Source of the DNA: Virgisporangium ochraceum
GTDB taxonomy: Bacteria > Actinomycetota > Actinomycetes > Mycobacteriales > Micromonosporaceae
Length of the DNA: 64,000 bases
Assembly: GCF_016863655.1 (NCBI RefSeq)
Contig: NZ_BOPH01000113.1
Location: 52,768-116,767, forward strand
Direction of reading: 5' to 3'
Shown here: positions 7,346-15,869 of the stretch, in pieces
Layout: each line of letters starts with the position of its first letter
Numbering within the stretch: the stretch's first letter is position 1
Notes under the pieces: model-generated
Told to the model about the DNA's origin: nothing
What the model saw: the letters and a program-made list of their open reading frames with translations, nothing else
Database searches by the model: none
Program-made: the position numbers and the translations under genes

Positions 7346-9667
7346 TCACCGGCGGGGTTTGCCGGTCGGGGTGCGTGGGAGGTGGTCGACCACCTCGATG
7401 TCCCTCGGGCGTTCGGCCCTCGACAGCCTCGGGCGTAGCCAGGCGGCCAGCCCGTCAGGGGTGAGGGTGCGGCCGCGCACCGGCTCGACCCGCGCGGCGA
7501 ACCGCTGGCCGAACTCCGGGTCGTCGACCGGGGTGACCACCGCCCCGGCCACGTCCGGGTGCGCGGCCAGCGCCGCCAGCAATGGACCCGGATAGACGTT
7601 CTCGCCACCGGACACGATCATGTCGTCGACCCGGCCGGCGAGGAACAGCCGGCCCGCGAGGTCGAGCCGGCCCAGGTCACCGGTGCGCTGCCAGCGGGAC
7701 CCGGCGCTGCCGTCCGGTGGCCGCCACCCCGCCACCTGCACCTCGCCGGTCTCGCCCGGCGGCAGCGGCACCCCGCGCCGGTCGACGACCCGCAGCGTCA
7801 CCCCGCGCGGCGCCCGCCCGACCGTGCCCGGAGCCGCCCGCAGGTCCGCGGGTCCGGCGATCGCGGCCCAGCCGGCCTCCGTCGTGCCGTACAGGTTGTG
7901 GACGCGCTCACCGAACCGGTCCCGCAGCGTGTCGCAGAGGTCCGGGGTCAGGGGGGCCGCCCCGCTCACCACCGCCCGGAGAGCCGGCAGGGGCGGACCG
8001 GGCACCGCGGCGAGCCGGCGCAGCTGTACCGGCAGGGCGAACAGGGCCACCGCCCGGTACCGGGCCGCCAGGTCGAGCACCGCGTCGGCCGGCAGACCAG
8101 CGGCCAGGACCACCGGGCAGCCCAGCGCCAGCCCGGCGGCCAGGTACGTCAGGCCGTAGCCGTGGTGCGGCGGTGCCGCCACGACGATCGGCTCACCGGC
8201 ACGCAGGGGGATGTGCGCGAGGTGGGTCACCACGGGGCCGAGGAGGCCGCGCAGCGGCAGGGTCCGCGTCACGCCGCTGGGGGTGCCGGTGGAGCCCGAC
8301 GACAGGACGACCATCCGGCCGGGCCGCGCCGGGACCGGCGCGGGGCCGGCGGCAGAGAGCACCTCGGGCCACGCGCGCACCGGGACGTCGACGTCGACGC
8401 GCACGTCCGGATCGGTCACCACGGCCGTGATCCGCTCCCGGGCGACCACGGCCGGCCACCGGTCGGCCGGCAGGTCGGGTGGCACCAGCACCACGTCGGC
8501 GCCGAGCCGGGTCAGCGCGGCGGTCACGGCGACAAAGCCGCGGTGACCGGTGCAGCACACCGCCACCCGGTCACCCGGTCCGACGCCGAGGTGGTGGGTC
8601 GCGCCGCTCAGCGCGTCCCGGATCAGGCCCGTGAGGACGCGGCGGGTGACCGGCCCGACGGCATCGACCAGCGCCAGGCCGCCGCCCGGGCCGCCGGTGA
8701 GGCCGCCGCCCGGGCCCGCGGCGAACGCGGCCAGGAGCGTGGATCCGTGCCTGCGCCCCGCGGACACCGCGCGCACGACGCGGTCGGGGCGCAGCAGCCC
8801 GGTCGGCGCGAGGACCCGCAGCGGCACCGCCGCGTCCTGGACGCGCAGCCCCGCCGCCAGGATCCGCTCCACCGGCGCGGCGACGGCGGTGTCGACGACG
8901 GCGCCGGCCCGGGCCCACCACGGCCACGTGGTACGGGGCCGCTCCGCGACGGCCCGGCACACGACGGCGGCGGCCTCGTCGGCGGTCATCGCCGGCATCC
9001 GCCGGTAGTGGGCCGTCGGCGCGCTCATCCGGGTCCGGGTCAGTCCACAGTAGACGGTGCTGACGGTGACGCCGTCACGGCGCAGCTCCGGCGCGGCACA
9101 CCGCAGCCACGTGTCGAACGCCGCCTTCGACGCCAGGTACGACGACCAGTGCGGCGCCGGTGCCGCCAGCCCGGCCGTCGACACGTTGACCACGTGACCG
9201 CCGCCGGCGGCCCGCATCGCCGGCAGCACCGCGAGCAGCAGCTGCACCGGCCCGAGGTAGTTCAGCGCGGCGGTGCGGGTGACGTCGTGGAATCGGTCGG
9301 CGGTGTCGGCGACCGCGCGGCGGATCGACCGGCCGGCGTTGCTGACCACGACGTCGACCCGCCGGTAGCGGCGCAGCACCGCCGCGGCGAGGTCGGCGGC
9401 CGCGGTCGGGTCGGACAGGTCAGCCGGGTGCACGTGCGCCGCCCCGCCGGCGGCGACGATGCCGGCCCGCACCTCCTCCAGCCGCTCGACGGTGCGGGAG
9501 ACCAGCAGCACCGTCGCGCCGGCGGCGGCCAGGCGTCGCGCGGTCGCCGCGCCGATACCCTCCGAGGCGCCGGTGACCAGGACTATCCGCCCACCGACCG
9601 CGCGGCGCAGCCGCGTCTCGGCAACGCCGCGCCCGGCGACCCCGGACGCGACCCGCAGCCACCTCAC
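7346..9667 (-). CDS. Fused short-chain dehydrogenase / AMP-dependent acyl-ligase, 773 aa
   Basis: Two complete enzyme domains share one frame. Residues about 25-270 are an SDR with TGASEGIG cofactor loop (32-39), SNAG, and the catalytic YLASK. Residues about 320-773 are an ANL-type adenylating domain with P-loop LSSGSTGTPSG, YGTTEAG, RTGDLGRLD and a C-terminal PTGK lysine motif. No carrier-protein or thioester domain is present, so the acyl-AMP must go to CoA or to a separate carrier. The GTG start at 9667 overlaps the stop of the upstream gene (GTGA), which fixes it even though the frame is open further upstream. It is last in an operon with the Hsp70-like gene. An activate-and-reduce role on a lipid or polyketide acid is inferred. 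Confidence 0.82.
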   Translation of the reverse strand: MRWLRVASGVAGRGVAETRLRRAVGGRIVLVTGASEGIGAATARRLAAAGATVLLVSRTVERLEEVRAGIVAAGGAAHVHPADLSDPTAAADLAAAVLRRYRRVDVVVSNAGRSIRRAVADTADRFHDVTRTAALNYLGPVQLLLAVLPAMRAAGGGHVVNVSTAGLAAPAPHWSSYLASKAAFDTWLRCAAPELRRDGVTVSTVYCGLTRTRMSAPTAHYRRMPAMTADEAAAVVCRAVAERPRTTWPWWARAGAVVDTAVAAPVERILAAGLRVQDAAVPLRVLAPTGLLRPDRVVRAVSAGRRHGSTLLAAFAAGPGGGLTGGPGGGLALVDAVGPVTRRVLTGLIRDALSGATHHLGVGPGDRVAVCCTGHRGFVAVTAALTRLGADVVLVPPDLPADRWPAVVARERITAVVTDPDVRVDVDVPVRAWPEVLSAAGPAPVPARPGRMVVLSSGSTGTPSGVTRTLPLRGLLGPVVTHLAHIPLRAGEPIVVAAPPHHGYGLTYLAAGLALGCPVVLAAGLPADAVLDLAARYRAVALFALPVQLRRLAAVPGPPLPALRAVVSGAAPLTPDLCDTLRDRFGERVHNLYGTTEAGWAAIAGPADLRAAPGTVGRAPRGVTLRVVDRRGVPLPPGETGEVQVAGWRPPDGSAGSRWQRTGDLGRLDLAGRLFLAGRVDDMIVSGGENVYPGPLLAALAAHPDVAGAVVTPVDDPEFGQRFAARVEPVRGRTLTPDGLAAWLRPRLSRAERPRDIEVVDHLPRTPTGKPRR

Positions 9668-10728
9668 GACGGTTCTTCGAAGGCGACCGTGTGCGCGCCG
9701 ACGCGCTCGGCCTCGGCGGCCAGCGCCGTGCGGGCCTTCGCCAGCACCGGGGCGAACGGGTGGAACGTGACCGCACCCCTGTCCAGGCGCCAGATGCCGT
9801 GGACGAACCCGTCGACGGTGAACGTGCTGCGGATCTGGCCGTTGATCGTGAACACGCGGCGGCGCTGCTCGTCGGTGATGATCCGGGTGCGGTCGGCGTG
9901 CCCGAGCAGGATCGTGTCGAAGTCGGCGAGCAGCCGCGGCGGAGCCGGCACGTCGCCGTCGGGGCGGGGCGCGCCGGGCAGGTCGAACAGCTCCACACCG
10001 ACCCCGTCGCGGAACACCACGAGCTCGTCGCGCAGGCCGCGAACGACCGGGCCGAGCCGGGTCATGCCCAGCCACGACTGGACGTCGCGGACGCTGGCCG
10101 GCCCGTACGCGGCCAGGTAGCGGCGGACCACCTCGGCCGGGTCGGAGTCACCGAGCGGTGCGCCGAGCCAGGCGCGGGCTGTGGTGAACGCAGGCGGCCC
10201 GCTGCGCCCCCACAGGCCGCGCGGCGGCACCTGCACCAGCGGCTCGCGGCACGACACCACCATCGACAGCGTGCCGGGCCCGAACGCCGGCCAGCGGGCG
10301 GCGAGGGCGGCGCCGAGGTCCTTCGCGGTCATCGCGGTGGCGTCGAGCAGGGCGGCGCCGGCGTCGGCGACCGCGGCGACGTCGAGGCCGTCGACGGGAC
10401 GGTTGACCACGAGGAGCCGGTCGAGGACGGGCTGCAGCATCGGACGCACGAGCCGGAAGTCGGCGGCCGACATCAGGTGGATGGTGCCGCGCATCGTGGT
10501 GGCCCGCACCGCCGACCGGTCGACGACCAGCCGTGACAGGTCCTGCGGGTCGAAGCCCTCCAGCCGCGCCCACAGCGCGTAGTACGGCGGCATCGGCGCC
10601 TGCGCCTGCAGACCGAACAGGTGCGTGACCGCCGCCGGCACCGGCGTGTCCGACCGCGCCAGCAGGTACTGGCGGGCCAGCAACGCCCGGTTGAGCGCCC
10701 GGCGCGAGAGCACCGGCGCGGCGGTCAC
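9664..10728 (-). CDS. Winged-helix DNA-binding domain protein (HTH_42/AlkX-like family), 354 aa
   Basis: The protein matches the actinobacterial winged helix DNA-binding domain family that includes YcaQ/AZL-type DNA glycosylases. Recognisable marks are the N-terminal RALLARQYLLAR helix, HLFGLQAQ, the WARLEGFDP block, TMRGTIHLMSAADF, the central SWLGMTRL and the late DFDTILLGHADRTRI segment. Related proteins act on DNA interstrand crosslinks, but many family members are uncharacterised, so glycosylase activity is only possible. The GTG start at 10728 overlaps the Hsp70-like stop, and its own stop overlaps the next start. It is thus translationally coupled in the middle of a three-gene operon. 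Confidence 0.78.
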   Translation of the reverse strand: MTAAPVLSRRALNRALLARQYLLARSDTPVPAAVTHLFGLQAQAPMPPYYALWARLEGFDPQDLSRLVVDRSAVRATTMRGTIHLMSAADFRLVRPMLQPVLDRLLVVNRPVDGLDVAAVADAGAALLDATAMTAKDLGAALAARWPAFGPGTLSMVVSCREPLVQVPPRGLWGRSGPPAFTTARAWLGAPLGDSDPAEVVRRYLAAYGPASVRDVQSWLGMTRLGPVVRGLRDELVVFRDGVGVELFDLPGAPRPDGDVPAPPRLLADFDTILLGHADRTRIITDEQRRRVFTINGQIRSTFTVDGFVHGIWRLDRGAVTFHPFAPVLAKARTALAAEAERVGAHTVAFEEPS

Positions 10729-12470
10729 GACAGGGTGGAGATCAGCACGATGAACAGCACCGCCACCACGATCAGGACGCCGATGGTGCCGAGCACGGTC
10801 GGCTCGGCGTACCAGGGCCGCTGCTCGGGCTGGCGCGGCTGCACCGGCGGGCGCTGCTGCTGCGGGGGCGGCATCGGCGGCCGCTGCGGCTGGGCCACCG
10901 GACGCGCCATCGGCGGCGGCTGCTGGACCGGCGGACGCTGCATGGCCGGCTGCTGCATCGGCGGGCGCATCGGCCCGGGCGGCGGGCCCATCGGACGCTG
11001 CGGCGCCGCCGGCCCGAAGCCCGGCGGCCGCTGCAGCGACACCTGCGGCTGCATCGGGCCGGGTGGCATCGGGCCCGGCCGCATCGCCGGGTTCATGGCG
11101 GGGTTCATGGCCGGGTTCATCGCCGGCGGTGTCGAGACCGGCGGCGTCGACACCGGGCTGGTCGAGACCGGCTGGGCGGACACGGGATGGATCGGCGACC
11201 CGGGCATCGGGCCGGCCGGACGCTGCTGCGGCGGCGGCGGCTGCATCGGCATACCGGGCCGACCCTGCGGGCCGACGTGCGCGGGCGGGCGGCCCTGCGG
11301 CCCCGGACCCTGCGGCCCCGGACCGGACCCGGGCCGCACCGGCTGCTGCGGCTGCTGGGGTCCCTGAGGGCCCTGGCCCGGACGCACCGGCGGGGCGCCC
11401 TGCGGCCGGGCGGCGCCGATGCACAGCGCCCCCTCGACCACGACGGTCTCGGGCTGCTCCAGGGTCGTCGGCGCCACCCCGAGCGCGGTGTGGATCATGT
11501 GGGCGGCGAGCGGGATGCGCGACGACCCGCCGACGAGGAAGATGCCGGTGAGCTCCTGCGGCTGCACCCGGGCCGCGGCGATGGCCCGCTGCAGGCACTG
11601 CACGGTGCGGTCGAGGTAGGGCCGGACCAGCTCCTCGAACTCCGCGCGGGTCAGGTGGGCGTCGACCTCGAGTGCCGGCAGGTGGATGTCGGCGTTCGTG
11701 GTGCGCGAGAGCATCTCCTTGGCGCCGCGCACGTCCTCGTAGAGCATGCGGCGCAGCCGCCGGTCGTTGGCGTCCTGCGGGTTGACCAGCTTGCGCCACT
11801 GCTCGCCGTGGGTGCCGTCGTAGGACTGGCCCAGGTGCTCGACGACGGCGTGGTCGAAGTCGAGGCCGCCGACGTCCTGCAGGCCCTCCTCGGCCAGCAC
11901 GTCGAAGCCGGTCGGGGTGCGGCGCACGACGGTGGCGTCGAACGTGCCGCCGCCGAGGTCGTAGATGGCCAGGCTGCGCCCGACGGGTACCTGGGTGCCG
12001 TGCACGGCGGTGAAGTAGGACGCGGCACCGACCGGCTCCGGGATCAGCCGGGGGCTGACCAGCCCGGCCAGGCGGGCGGCCTCGGTGAGGGCGGCCTTGC
12101 GCCGGTCGCCCCAGCGGGCCGGGTGGGTGATCCGCACCTCCTGCGGCGGGCCGCCGAGCTGACGCTTCGCCTCCGTCGCGACGTGGCCGATGACCAGCCC
12201 GAAGACCTCCGCGACGGGCATCTCGCGGTCGCCGAGGAAGATGTGGCCGTCGTCGACGGAGCGCTTCGGGTTCGGCTCGAAGCGGCTGGGGTCCAGACGG
12301 GCGTGGCGCTCGGCGTCACGGCCGATCAGCATCCGCCCGTCGGTGCCCAGGTACACCGCCGAGGGAAGCAGCGGCGAGCCGTCGAACAGCAGGGGGCGCA
12401 GCCGCCCGTCGGTGAGCCGCAGCATCCCGACCGTGTTCGACGTGCCGAAGTCGATACCCAGCACGCGCAT
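10725..12470 (-). CDS. Hsp70-like (DnaK-family) ATPase with Pro/Gln-rich linker and C-terminal membrane anchor, 581 aa
   Basis: Residues 1 to about 355 form an actin-fold Hsp70 ATPase: phosphate-1 motif GIDFGTSNT at 5-13, phosphate-2 AIYDLGGGTFDATVV at about 168-182 and adenosine motif IFLVGGSSRIP at about 311-321. The usual substrate-binding domain is missing. It is replaced by about 200 residues rich in Pro, Gln, Gly and Met with runs such as PVSTPPVST and a tandem NPAM repeat (11086-11121). The end is a single hydrophobic helix, so the ATPase should sit at the cytoplasmic membrane face. Similar proteins occur widely in actinobacteria with unknown clients. The ATG follows TAGGGT by 6 bases, suggesting a leaderless transcript. 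Confidence 0.88.
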   Translation of the reverse strand: MRVLGIDFGTSNTVGMLRLTDGRLRPLLFDGSPLLPSAVYLGTDGRMLIGRDAERHARLDPSRFEPNPKRSVDDGHIFLGDREMPVAEVFGLVIGHVATEAKRQLGGPPQEVRITHPARWGDRRKAALTEAARLAGLVSPRLIPEPVGAASYFTAVHGTQVPVGRSLAIYDLGGGTFDATVVRRTPTGFDVLAEEGLQDVGGLDFDHAVVEHLGQSYDGTHGEQWRKLVNPQDANDRRLRRMLYEDVRGAKEMLSRTTNADIHLPALEVDAHLTRAEFEELVRPYLDRTVQCLQRAIAAARVQPQELTGIFLVGGSSRIPLAAHMIHTALGVAPTTLEQPETVVVEGALCIGAARPQGAPPVRPGQGPQGPQQPQQPVRPGSGPGPQGPGPQGRPPAHVGPQGRPGMPMQPPPPQQRPAGPMPGSPIHPVSAQPVSTSPVSTPPVSTPPAMNPAMNPAMNPAMRPGPMPPGPMQPQVSLQRPPGFGPAAPQRPMGPPPGPMRPPMQQPAMQRPPVQQPPPMARPVAQPQRPPMPPPQQQRPPVQPRQPEQRPWYAEPTVLGTIGVLIVVAVLFIVLISTLS

Positions 12471-12476
12471 GCCGCC

Positions 12477-12482
12477 ACCCTA
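12477..12482 (-). promoter_or_regulatory. Probable -10 box of the Hsp70-like operon
   Basis: TAGGGT on the minus strand ends 6 bases before the ATG at 12470, placing the transcription start at or next to the start codon. No clear -35 is seen. Between here and the divergent gene lies an imperfect inverted repeat CCAACGTG...CACGTGTTGG (about 12511-12535). Confidence 0.4.
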
Positions 12483-12558
12483 CTGTGGACCCGCGCCCGC
12501 CGGTGTCGGGCCAACGTGTCGTAACCACGTGTTGGCGCGGTTTGGGGATACTGCGCGG

Positions 12559-13332
12559 GTGCACCAACCGGCTCGATCCACGTATCTGGCCCCGCCGCCG
12601 CTCGCGTTCGCCCACCGCGGCGGCGCGGAGCGTGGTGACGAGAACACGACAGCGGCGTTCGGGCGAGCCGTGTCGATGGGCTACCGCTACCTGGAGACCG
12701 ACGTCCACGCGACCGCCGATGGTGTCGTCGTGGTCTTCCACGACGACACCACCGACCGGCTCCTCGGCCGCCCGGGCCGCATCCGCGACCTGCGCTGGGC
12801 GGACCTGGCCACGGAACGGGTCGGCGGGGCGTCGGTGGTGCCGCGCCTGGACGAGGTCCTCGACGCCTGGCCGGGCGTGCGGTTCAACATCGACGTGAAG
12901 GACGACCCGGCCGTCGACCCGACGGTGGAGGTGGTGCGGCGCACCGGCACCGCCGGGCGGGTGCTGCTGGCGTCGTTCTCGGCCGCGCGGTTGGCGCGGG
13001 TCCGTGCGTCGCTTCCGGCCGTGGCCACGTCCATGGGGACCCGGGAAGCGGCGCGCCTGTGGCTGGCGTCACGCGTGGGACGGCGGCCGGTGCTGCCCCC
13101 GTCGGTCGTGGCGGTCCAGGTGCCGGTGCGCTACGGGCGGGTCCGGGTGGTCGACGGCCGGTTCGTCGCACACGCCCACCGGCTGGGGCTCCAGGTGCAC
13201 GTGTGGACGATCGACGATCCAGGCACGATGACCCACTTACTTGATCTTGGTGTGGATGGCATCATGACCGATCGCATCGAGGTGCTCCGCGACGTGTACG
13301 CGGCCCGCGGCGTCTGGCCCACCACCCCCTGA
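12559..13332 (+). CDS. Glycerophosphodiester phosphodiesterase, 257 aa
   Basis: This is a GDPD family TIM barrel that hydrolyses glycerophosphodiesters to glycerol 3-phosphate and an alcohol. Signature residues are visible: AHRGGA near residue 18 and ENT at about 27 (HRGxxxxxPENT-type core), ETDVHATADGVVVVFHDD at about 45-62 with metal and catalytic residues, and the late VHVWTIDD and GVDGIMTDR strands. The length fits the cytoplasmic UgpQ-type form; there is no signal peptide. The frame is open much further upstream, but GTG 12559 sits 6 bases after a GATACT -10-like hexamer and matches the usual N-terminus, implying leaderless translation. The UMF1 transporter follows 17 bases downstream, probably in one transcript. 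Confidence 0.88.
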   Translation: MHQPARSTYLAPPPLAFAHRGGAERGDENTTAAFGRAVSMGYRYLETDVHATADGVVVVFHDDTTDRLLGRPGRIRDLRWADLATERVGGASVVPRLDEVLDAWPGVRFNIDVKDDPAVDPTVEVVRRTGTAGRVLLASFSAARLARVRASLPAVATSMGTREAARLWLASRVGRRPVLPPSVVAVQVPVRYGRVRVVDGRFVAHAHRLGLQVHVWTIDDPGTMTHLLDLGVDGIMTDRIEVLRDVYAARGVWPTTP

Positions 13333-13349
13333 ACCTCGAAAGGCCCCCG

Positions 13350-14729
13350 ATGGCGCTGACCGACACCGTCGATCCCGCCGCCTCTCCCAGCACGAAGCGG
13401 GAGAAGCGCGCGTGGTACTGGTACGACTGGGCCAACTCGGCCTTCTACACCACGGTCATCACCACGTTCCTCGGCCCGTACCTCGGCTCGATCGCCCGCC
13501 GCGCCGCCGGCTGCGACACCGACTCCGACGTCCCCTGCGACGCCGACGTGAGCGTCCTCGGCCTCGGCATCGCCCCCGGGTCACTGTTCGCCTACACGGC
13601 GTCGCTGTCGGTGTTCCTGACCGTGTTCGTGCTGCCGGTCATGGGCGCGATCGCCGACCGGTCGGAGCACAAGAAGGAACTGATGGCCGGCGCCGCCTAC
13701 ATCGGCTCGGCCGCCACCGTCGCGTTCTTCTTCCTCACCGGCGACCGGTACCTGCTCGGCGCCGCCCTGTTCCTCGTCGCGAACATCGCCTACGGCGCCA
13801 GCATCGTCGTCTACTACTCGTTCCTGCCGCAGATCGCGAGCCCCGAGGAGCGCGACCACGTCTCCAGCGTCGGCTGGGCGTTCGGCTACCTCGGCGGCGG
13901 CCTGCTGCTCCTGCTCAACGTCGCCGCGGTGCTGTTCAAGGACGACCTCGGCATGACCACCGGCGAGGTCGCCCGGTGGAGCATCGTGTCGGCCGGCGTG
14001 TGGTGGGCCGGGTTCACCACGATCCCGCTGATCGGGCTGCGCAACCGGCCGCCGCTGGAGGAGCCCGGCGCCGACGGCAACGTGCTCACCGACGGGTTCA
14101 AGCAGCTGTGGACGACGCTGAAGTCGCTGCGGGCCTACCCGCTGACCCTGTTCTTCCTCGTCGCGTACCTCATCTACAACGACGGCATCCAGACCGTCAT
14201 CGCCATGTCGGCCGTGTACGGCACCGACGAGCTGGGCCTCAGCGACGACGTGCTCGTCCCGACGATCCTCATGGTGCAGTTCCTGGCGTTCTTCGGCGCG
14301 CTCGGCCTGGGCGCCCTGGCCAAACGCATCGGGGCCTGGAAGACGCTGCTGATCAGCCTCGGCCTGTGGATCGGGATCGTCCTGCTGGCGTTCCTCCTGC
14401 CCGACAAGCAGGTGGTGCCGTTCGTCGCCCTCGGCGGCGGCATCGGGCTGGTCCTCGGCGGCAGCCAGGCGCTGAGCCGGTCACTGTTCAGCCAGCTCAT
14501 CCCGAAGGGCAAAGAGGGGGAGTACTTCGGCCTGTACGAGATCTCCGACAAGGGCACCAGCTGGCTCGGCCCGCTGCTGTTCGGGCTGGCCTACGACATC
14601 ACCCGCAGCTACCGCGTCGCGATCTTCTCGCTGCTCATCTTCTTCGTGGTCGGCATGGTGCTGTTGTTCCTCGTGCCGATGCGCCGCGCCATCGAGGCCG
14701 CCGGCAACGTCGCACCGCACAAGCTGTAG
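13350..14729 (+). CDS. UMF1-family MFS transporter, 459 aa
   Basis: The motif YDWANSAFYTTVITTF near residues 25-40 is the hallmark of the UMF1/Atg22-like branch of the major facilitator superfamily. A periplasmic loop with two or three cysteines (about 55-70) precedes transmembrane helix 2, and roughly 12 hydrophobic helices follow. Atg22 exports amino acids from yeast vacuoles; bacterial members are poorly characterised, so a small-metabolite exporter is the best guess. It follows the phosphodiesterase by 17 bases and precedes a small membrane protein by 8, so the three are probably co-transcribed. The ATG is preceded by GAAAGG. Confidence 0.85.
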   Translation: MALTDTVDPAASPSTKREKRAWYWYDWANSAFYTTVITTFLGPYLGSIARRAAGCDTDSDVPCDADVSVLGLGIAPGSLFAYTASLSVFLTVFVLPVMGAIADRSEHKKELMAGAAYIGSAATVAFFFLTGDRYLLGAALFLVANIAYGASIVVYYSFLPQIASPEERDHVSSVGWAFGYLGGGLLLLLNVAAVLFKDDLGMTTGEVARWSIVSAGVWWAGFTTIPLIGLRNRPPLEEPGADGNVLTDGFKQLWTTLKSLRAYPLTLFFLVAYLIYNDGIQTVIAMSAVYGTDELGLSDDVLVPTILMVQFLAFFGALGLGALAKRIGAWKTLLISLGLWIGIVLLAFLLPDKQVVPFVALGGGIGLVLGGSQALSRSLFSQLIPKGKEGEYFGLYEISDKGTSWLGPLLFGLAYDITRSYRVAIFSLLIFFVVGMVLLFLVPMRRAIEAAGNVAPHKL

Positions 14730-14737
14730 GAGGTCCG

Positions 14738-15151
14738 GTGGCCCCGGTGGTGATCCTGCTCGTGCAGCTCGCGGTCGGCGCATGGGCCGGGTCGGTGTGG
14801 CACAGCGAGGGCGTGGCGGACCTGCCGGCGGTCATGGTGCTGGGCGGGTCGGTGCTGGGCGGGTCGGTGCTCGTCGGGGTGCCCGCGACGGCGGGCCTGC
14901 TCGTCGCGCGCCTGCGGCCGCCGAGGCCCGTCCTGGCGCGGGTGGCCGTCGGGTGGACGCTCGCGCGGCTGGTGCTGGTGCCCGCGGTGACGGCCGCCAT
15001 CGTCGTCGCCACCGACCCGGGCCCCGACGGAGGCTGGGTGATGAGCTGGGAGGTCATCGTGCTCGCCCTGCTCGAGATCGGCGTCTCATACGCCCTGGCC
15101 AAGGACACGGCGAAGACGGCTCAGCGGCGCACGCAGGTGTACGCGCCGTAG
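14738..15151 (+). CDS. Small integral membrane protein, 137 aa
   Basis: Four hydrophobic helices are visible (about residues 2-20, 30-52, 65-90 and 100-118) with a short charged C-terminal tail. No family is recognised. A textbook AGGAGG 6 bases before the GTG at 14738 fixes the start. It lies 8 bases after the UMF1 gene and may be a partner or just co-transcribed. Its last 31 bases overlap the end of the convergent methyltransferase gene. Confidence 0.7.
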   Translation: MAPVVILLVQLAVGAWAGSVWHSEGVADLPAVMVLGGSVLGGSVLVGVPATAGLLVARLRPPRPVLARVAVGWTLARLVLVPAVTAAIVVATDPGPDGGWVMSWEVIVLALLEIGVSYALAKDTAKTAQRRTQVYAP

Positions 15152-15801
15152 AGGCGGCTGTCGAACGACACGTCGACGACGTCGAACCCGGCGGCCTCCA
15201 GCATCGGCTCGAACAGCCACCGGAACGTGGAGTGCTCGGTGCGGATGTGCTCGGAGTAGTCCTCGGCCGTGTACCCGGCGGCCGGGTCGGTGGCCGCACC
15301 GGCGAACCAGCGGTCGAACACCTGCGGCGTCTCACCCGGGGCGAAGTCGTAGATGAGGTCGCGCACGCGCAGGACGCCGCCGGGGCGCAGCAGGCCGGCG
15401 ATGCGGTGCAGCGCCAGGGCCTTCCAGAAGTCCGGCAGCTGGTGCAGGGCGTGGCGGGTGTAGACGCCGTCGGCCGGGGGACCCTCGTGGGTGTAGCCCA
15501 GGAAGCCCGCCTGCACCACCGTCACATTGCCCGGCGCCTTCGAACGCAGGTGGGCGACCATCGCCGGGGACACGTCCACCGCCACCACCCGCCCGAAGGC
15601 GCCGGCCGCCGGGAGCGCGAACTGGCCGGTCCCCGCGCCGAGCTCGACCACGACGGACCCCGCACCCAGGCCGTGGTCCTGGAACACGGCGATGTCGGGA
15701 CCGGCGTCGGGGCGGCCCTGCTTGCGGTCGAACCCCTCGACGAACGCCTCGTCGAGGTGCTCCGGGCCGGCATGGGCGAGCTCGTCGATCATCCACGTCA
15801 T
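15121..15801 (-). CDS. Class I SAM-dependent methyltransferase, 226 aa
   Basis: The SAM-binding motif I VVELGAGTGQFALPA is at about residues 50-64, the post-I acid in VVAVDVSP at about 70-77, and the ARHALHQLPDFWK segment at about 117-129 is typical of UbiE/methyltransf_25-type enzymes. The C-terminal sequence ends GAYTCVRR. The substrate is unknown. ATG 15801 has AGGA eleven bases upstream. Its 3' end overlaps the convergent membrane protein gene by 31 bases, and the thymidine kinase gene diverges 68 bases away. Confidence 0.83.
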   Translation of the reverse strand: MTWMIDELAHAGPEHLDEAFVEGFDRKQGRPDAGPDIAVFQDHGLGAGSVVVELGAGTGQFALPAAGAFGRVVAVDVSPAMVAHLRSKAPGNVTVVQAGFLGYTHEGPPADGVYTRHALHQLPDFWKALALHRIAGLLRPGGVLRVRDLIYDFAPGETPQVFDRWFAGAATDPAAGYTAEDYSEHIRTEHSTFRWLFEPMLEAAGFDVVDVSFDSRLYGAYTCVRR

Positions 15802-15869
15802 GGGCACATCCTGTAAGCGGCCGCAGGTGGCCCGCCACGCATTTTGCGCGGCCGATAGGCTCCCGCGGC

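Noticed and set aside
9668..10075. Extension of the SDR/AMP-ligase frame to a 909-codon ORF
   Set aside because: The extra 136 codons lie antisense-free but out of frame with the winged-helix gene that clearly occupies this DNA; the GTGA overlap at 9667 gives the proper SDR start.
10729..11799. Extension of the winged-helix frame to 711 codons
   Set aside because: The additional N-terminal sequence is an Ala/Pro/Gly-rich shadow of the Hsp70-like linker in another frame.
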